Source: Chloroflexota bacterium (GTDB lineage Bacteria; Chloroflexota; FW602-bin22; JAMCYS01). From it: a DNA stretch of 5,800 nucleotides. The translations under genes were made by a program, and so were the position numbers. A model generated the notes under the pieces. The model worked only from the letters and a program-made list of their open reading frames with translations. It searched no databases and was not told the origin of the DNA. Of the stretch, positions 5,326 to 5,800 are shown piece by piece. The stretch's first letter is position 1. Every line of letters begins with the position of its first letter. The stretch covers positions 1 through 5,800 of the forward strand of contig JAJZQK010000262.1 in NCBI GenBank assembly GCA_021847625.1, in the 5' to 3' direction.

Positions 5326-5800
5326 GTTTCAATCCCCACCCCATCACGCGACGGGGTGCGACCCACTAATAAGCAAGCCCATCTAATCAACCTTAACCGT
5401 TTCAATCCCCACCCCATCACGCGACGGGGTGCGACCGGGCGTGCTCCCCCCGTCGTGGGGACTAGGGCATGTTTCAATCCCCACCCCATCACGCGACGGG
5501 GTGCGACGAGGGCAGATCGACCGACAGACGCTGGCCGAGCTGCTGTTTCAATCCCCACCCCATCACGCGACGGGGTGCGACTACGACGCGGTTAGCCTGG
5601 TACTCCGCGTTCATCCCGTTTCAATCCCCACCCCATCACGCGACGGGGTGCGACATGTACCGAGCGGGGGTGCTGACTCGCGACGACGTGTTTCAATCCC
5701 CACCCCATCACGCGACGGGGTGCGACGCGACTGGCAGGGGGCGACGTGGAGCGAGCGGAGGGGTTTCAATCCCCACCCCATCACGCGACGGGGTGCGACC
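5326..5800 (-). CRISPR. CRISPR array end: 7 identical 37-nt repeats, 6 complete spacers
   Basis: Repeats lie at 5326-5362, 5399-5435, 5471-5507, 5545-5581, 5618-5654, 5690-5726 and 5763-5799, all identical (+ strand start GTTTCAATCCCC, end CGGGGTGCGAC). Spacers are 36, 35, 37, 36, 35 and 36 nt; base 5800 begins the next, so the array continues. Read on the minus strand the repeat runs from GTCGCACCCC to ATTGAAAC, the usual crRNA 5'-handle of type I and III systems. On that strand CACCCC/GGGGTG plus G-U, U-A and C-G make a 9-bp stem with a GCGU loop; on the + strand two of these positions become A-C mismatches. Minus-strand transcription is therefore favoured, with the leader beyond the right edge. 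The 57 nt between the terminator and 5326 is GC-rich and not leader-like. No cas gene is in the window, so the subtype is open. Confidence 0.97.

Noticed and set aside
5130..5595. Open frames on both strands running through the CRISPR repeats
   Set aside because: Their apparent peptide repeats are simply translations of the identical CRISPR repeats, and the spacing is typical of repeat-spacer units.
5676..5687. 12-nt identity between spacer 5 and lipA (1066-1077), suggesting self-targeting
   Set aside because: The match stops at both ends and covers only a third of the spacer; a 12-mer in GC-rich DNA is expected by chance.

Overview
The window is a dense, GC-rich (clearly above 60 percent) bacterial chromosomal segment in which every supported gene is on the + strand. 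Gene content (a 2-oxo acid dehydrogenase E2 beside lipA and lipB, an archaeal-like 1-Cys-type peroxiredoxin, a PfpI-type protein) and the GC-rich palindromic intergenic elements fit a Chloroflexota-like or other deep-branching, possibly thermophilic bacterium. No rRNA or clade-diagnostic marker is present, so this assignment is tentative.

Region 1 (1-2350) is a lipoate-centred operon: the 3' part of an E2 acyltransferase gene cut by the window edge, then lipA (lipoyl synthase) 18 nt downstream, then lipB (octanoyltransferase), whose best start is a GTG inside the end of lipA. LipB moves octanoyl from ACP onto lipoyl domains, LipA inserts the two sulfurs, and the E2 carries the finished cofactor, so the enzyme and its cofactor assembly are probably co-expressed.

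Region 2 (2351-4138) holds two stand-alone genes, a DJ-1/PfpI-family protein and a DUF1697 protein, separated by intergenic stretches full of GC-rich inverted repeats, including one of about 69 nt. No RNA gene or ORF with a plausible start is visible in those gaps.

Region 3 (4139-5273) is a self-contained transcription unit: a sigma70-type promoter (exact TTGACA, 17-bp spacer, TAAATT), a structured leader of about 95 nt with two hairpins, a Prx6-family peroxiredoxin, a small winged-helix protein with its own ribosome binding site, and a strong intrinsic terminator.

Region 4 (5326-5800) is the end of a CRISPR array: seven identical 37-nt repeats and six complete 35-37-nt spacers, running off the right edge. 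The repeat is better folded on the minus strand and ends there in ATTGAAAC, so it is probably transcribed leftward, with the leader, and perhaps cas genes, beyond position 5800. I found no clearly undescribed system. The best leads are the peroxiredoxin leader, the winged-helix partner, the CRISPR orientation and type question, and the repeated intergenic palindromes.
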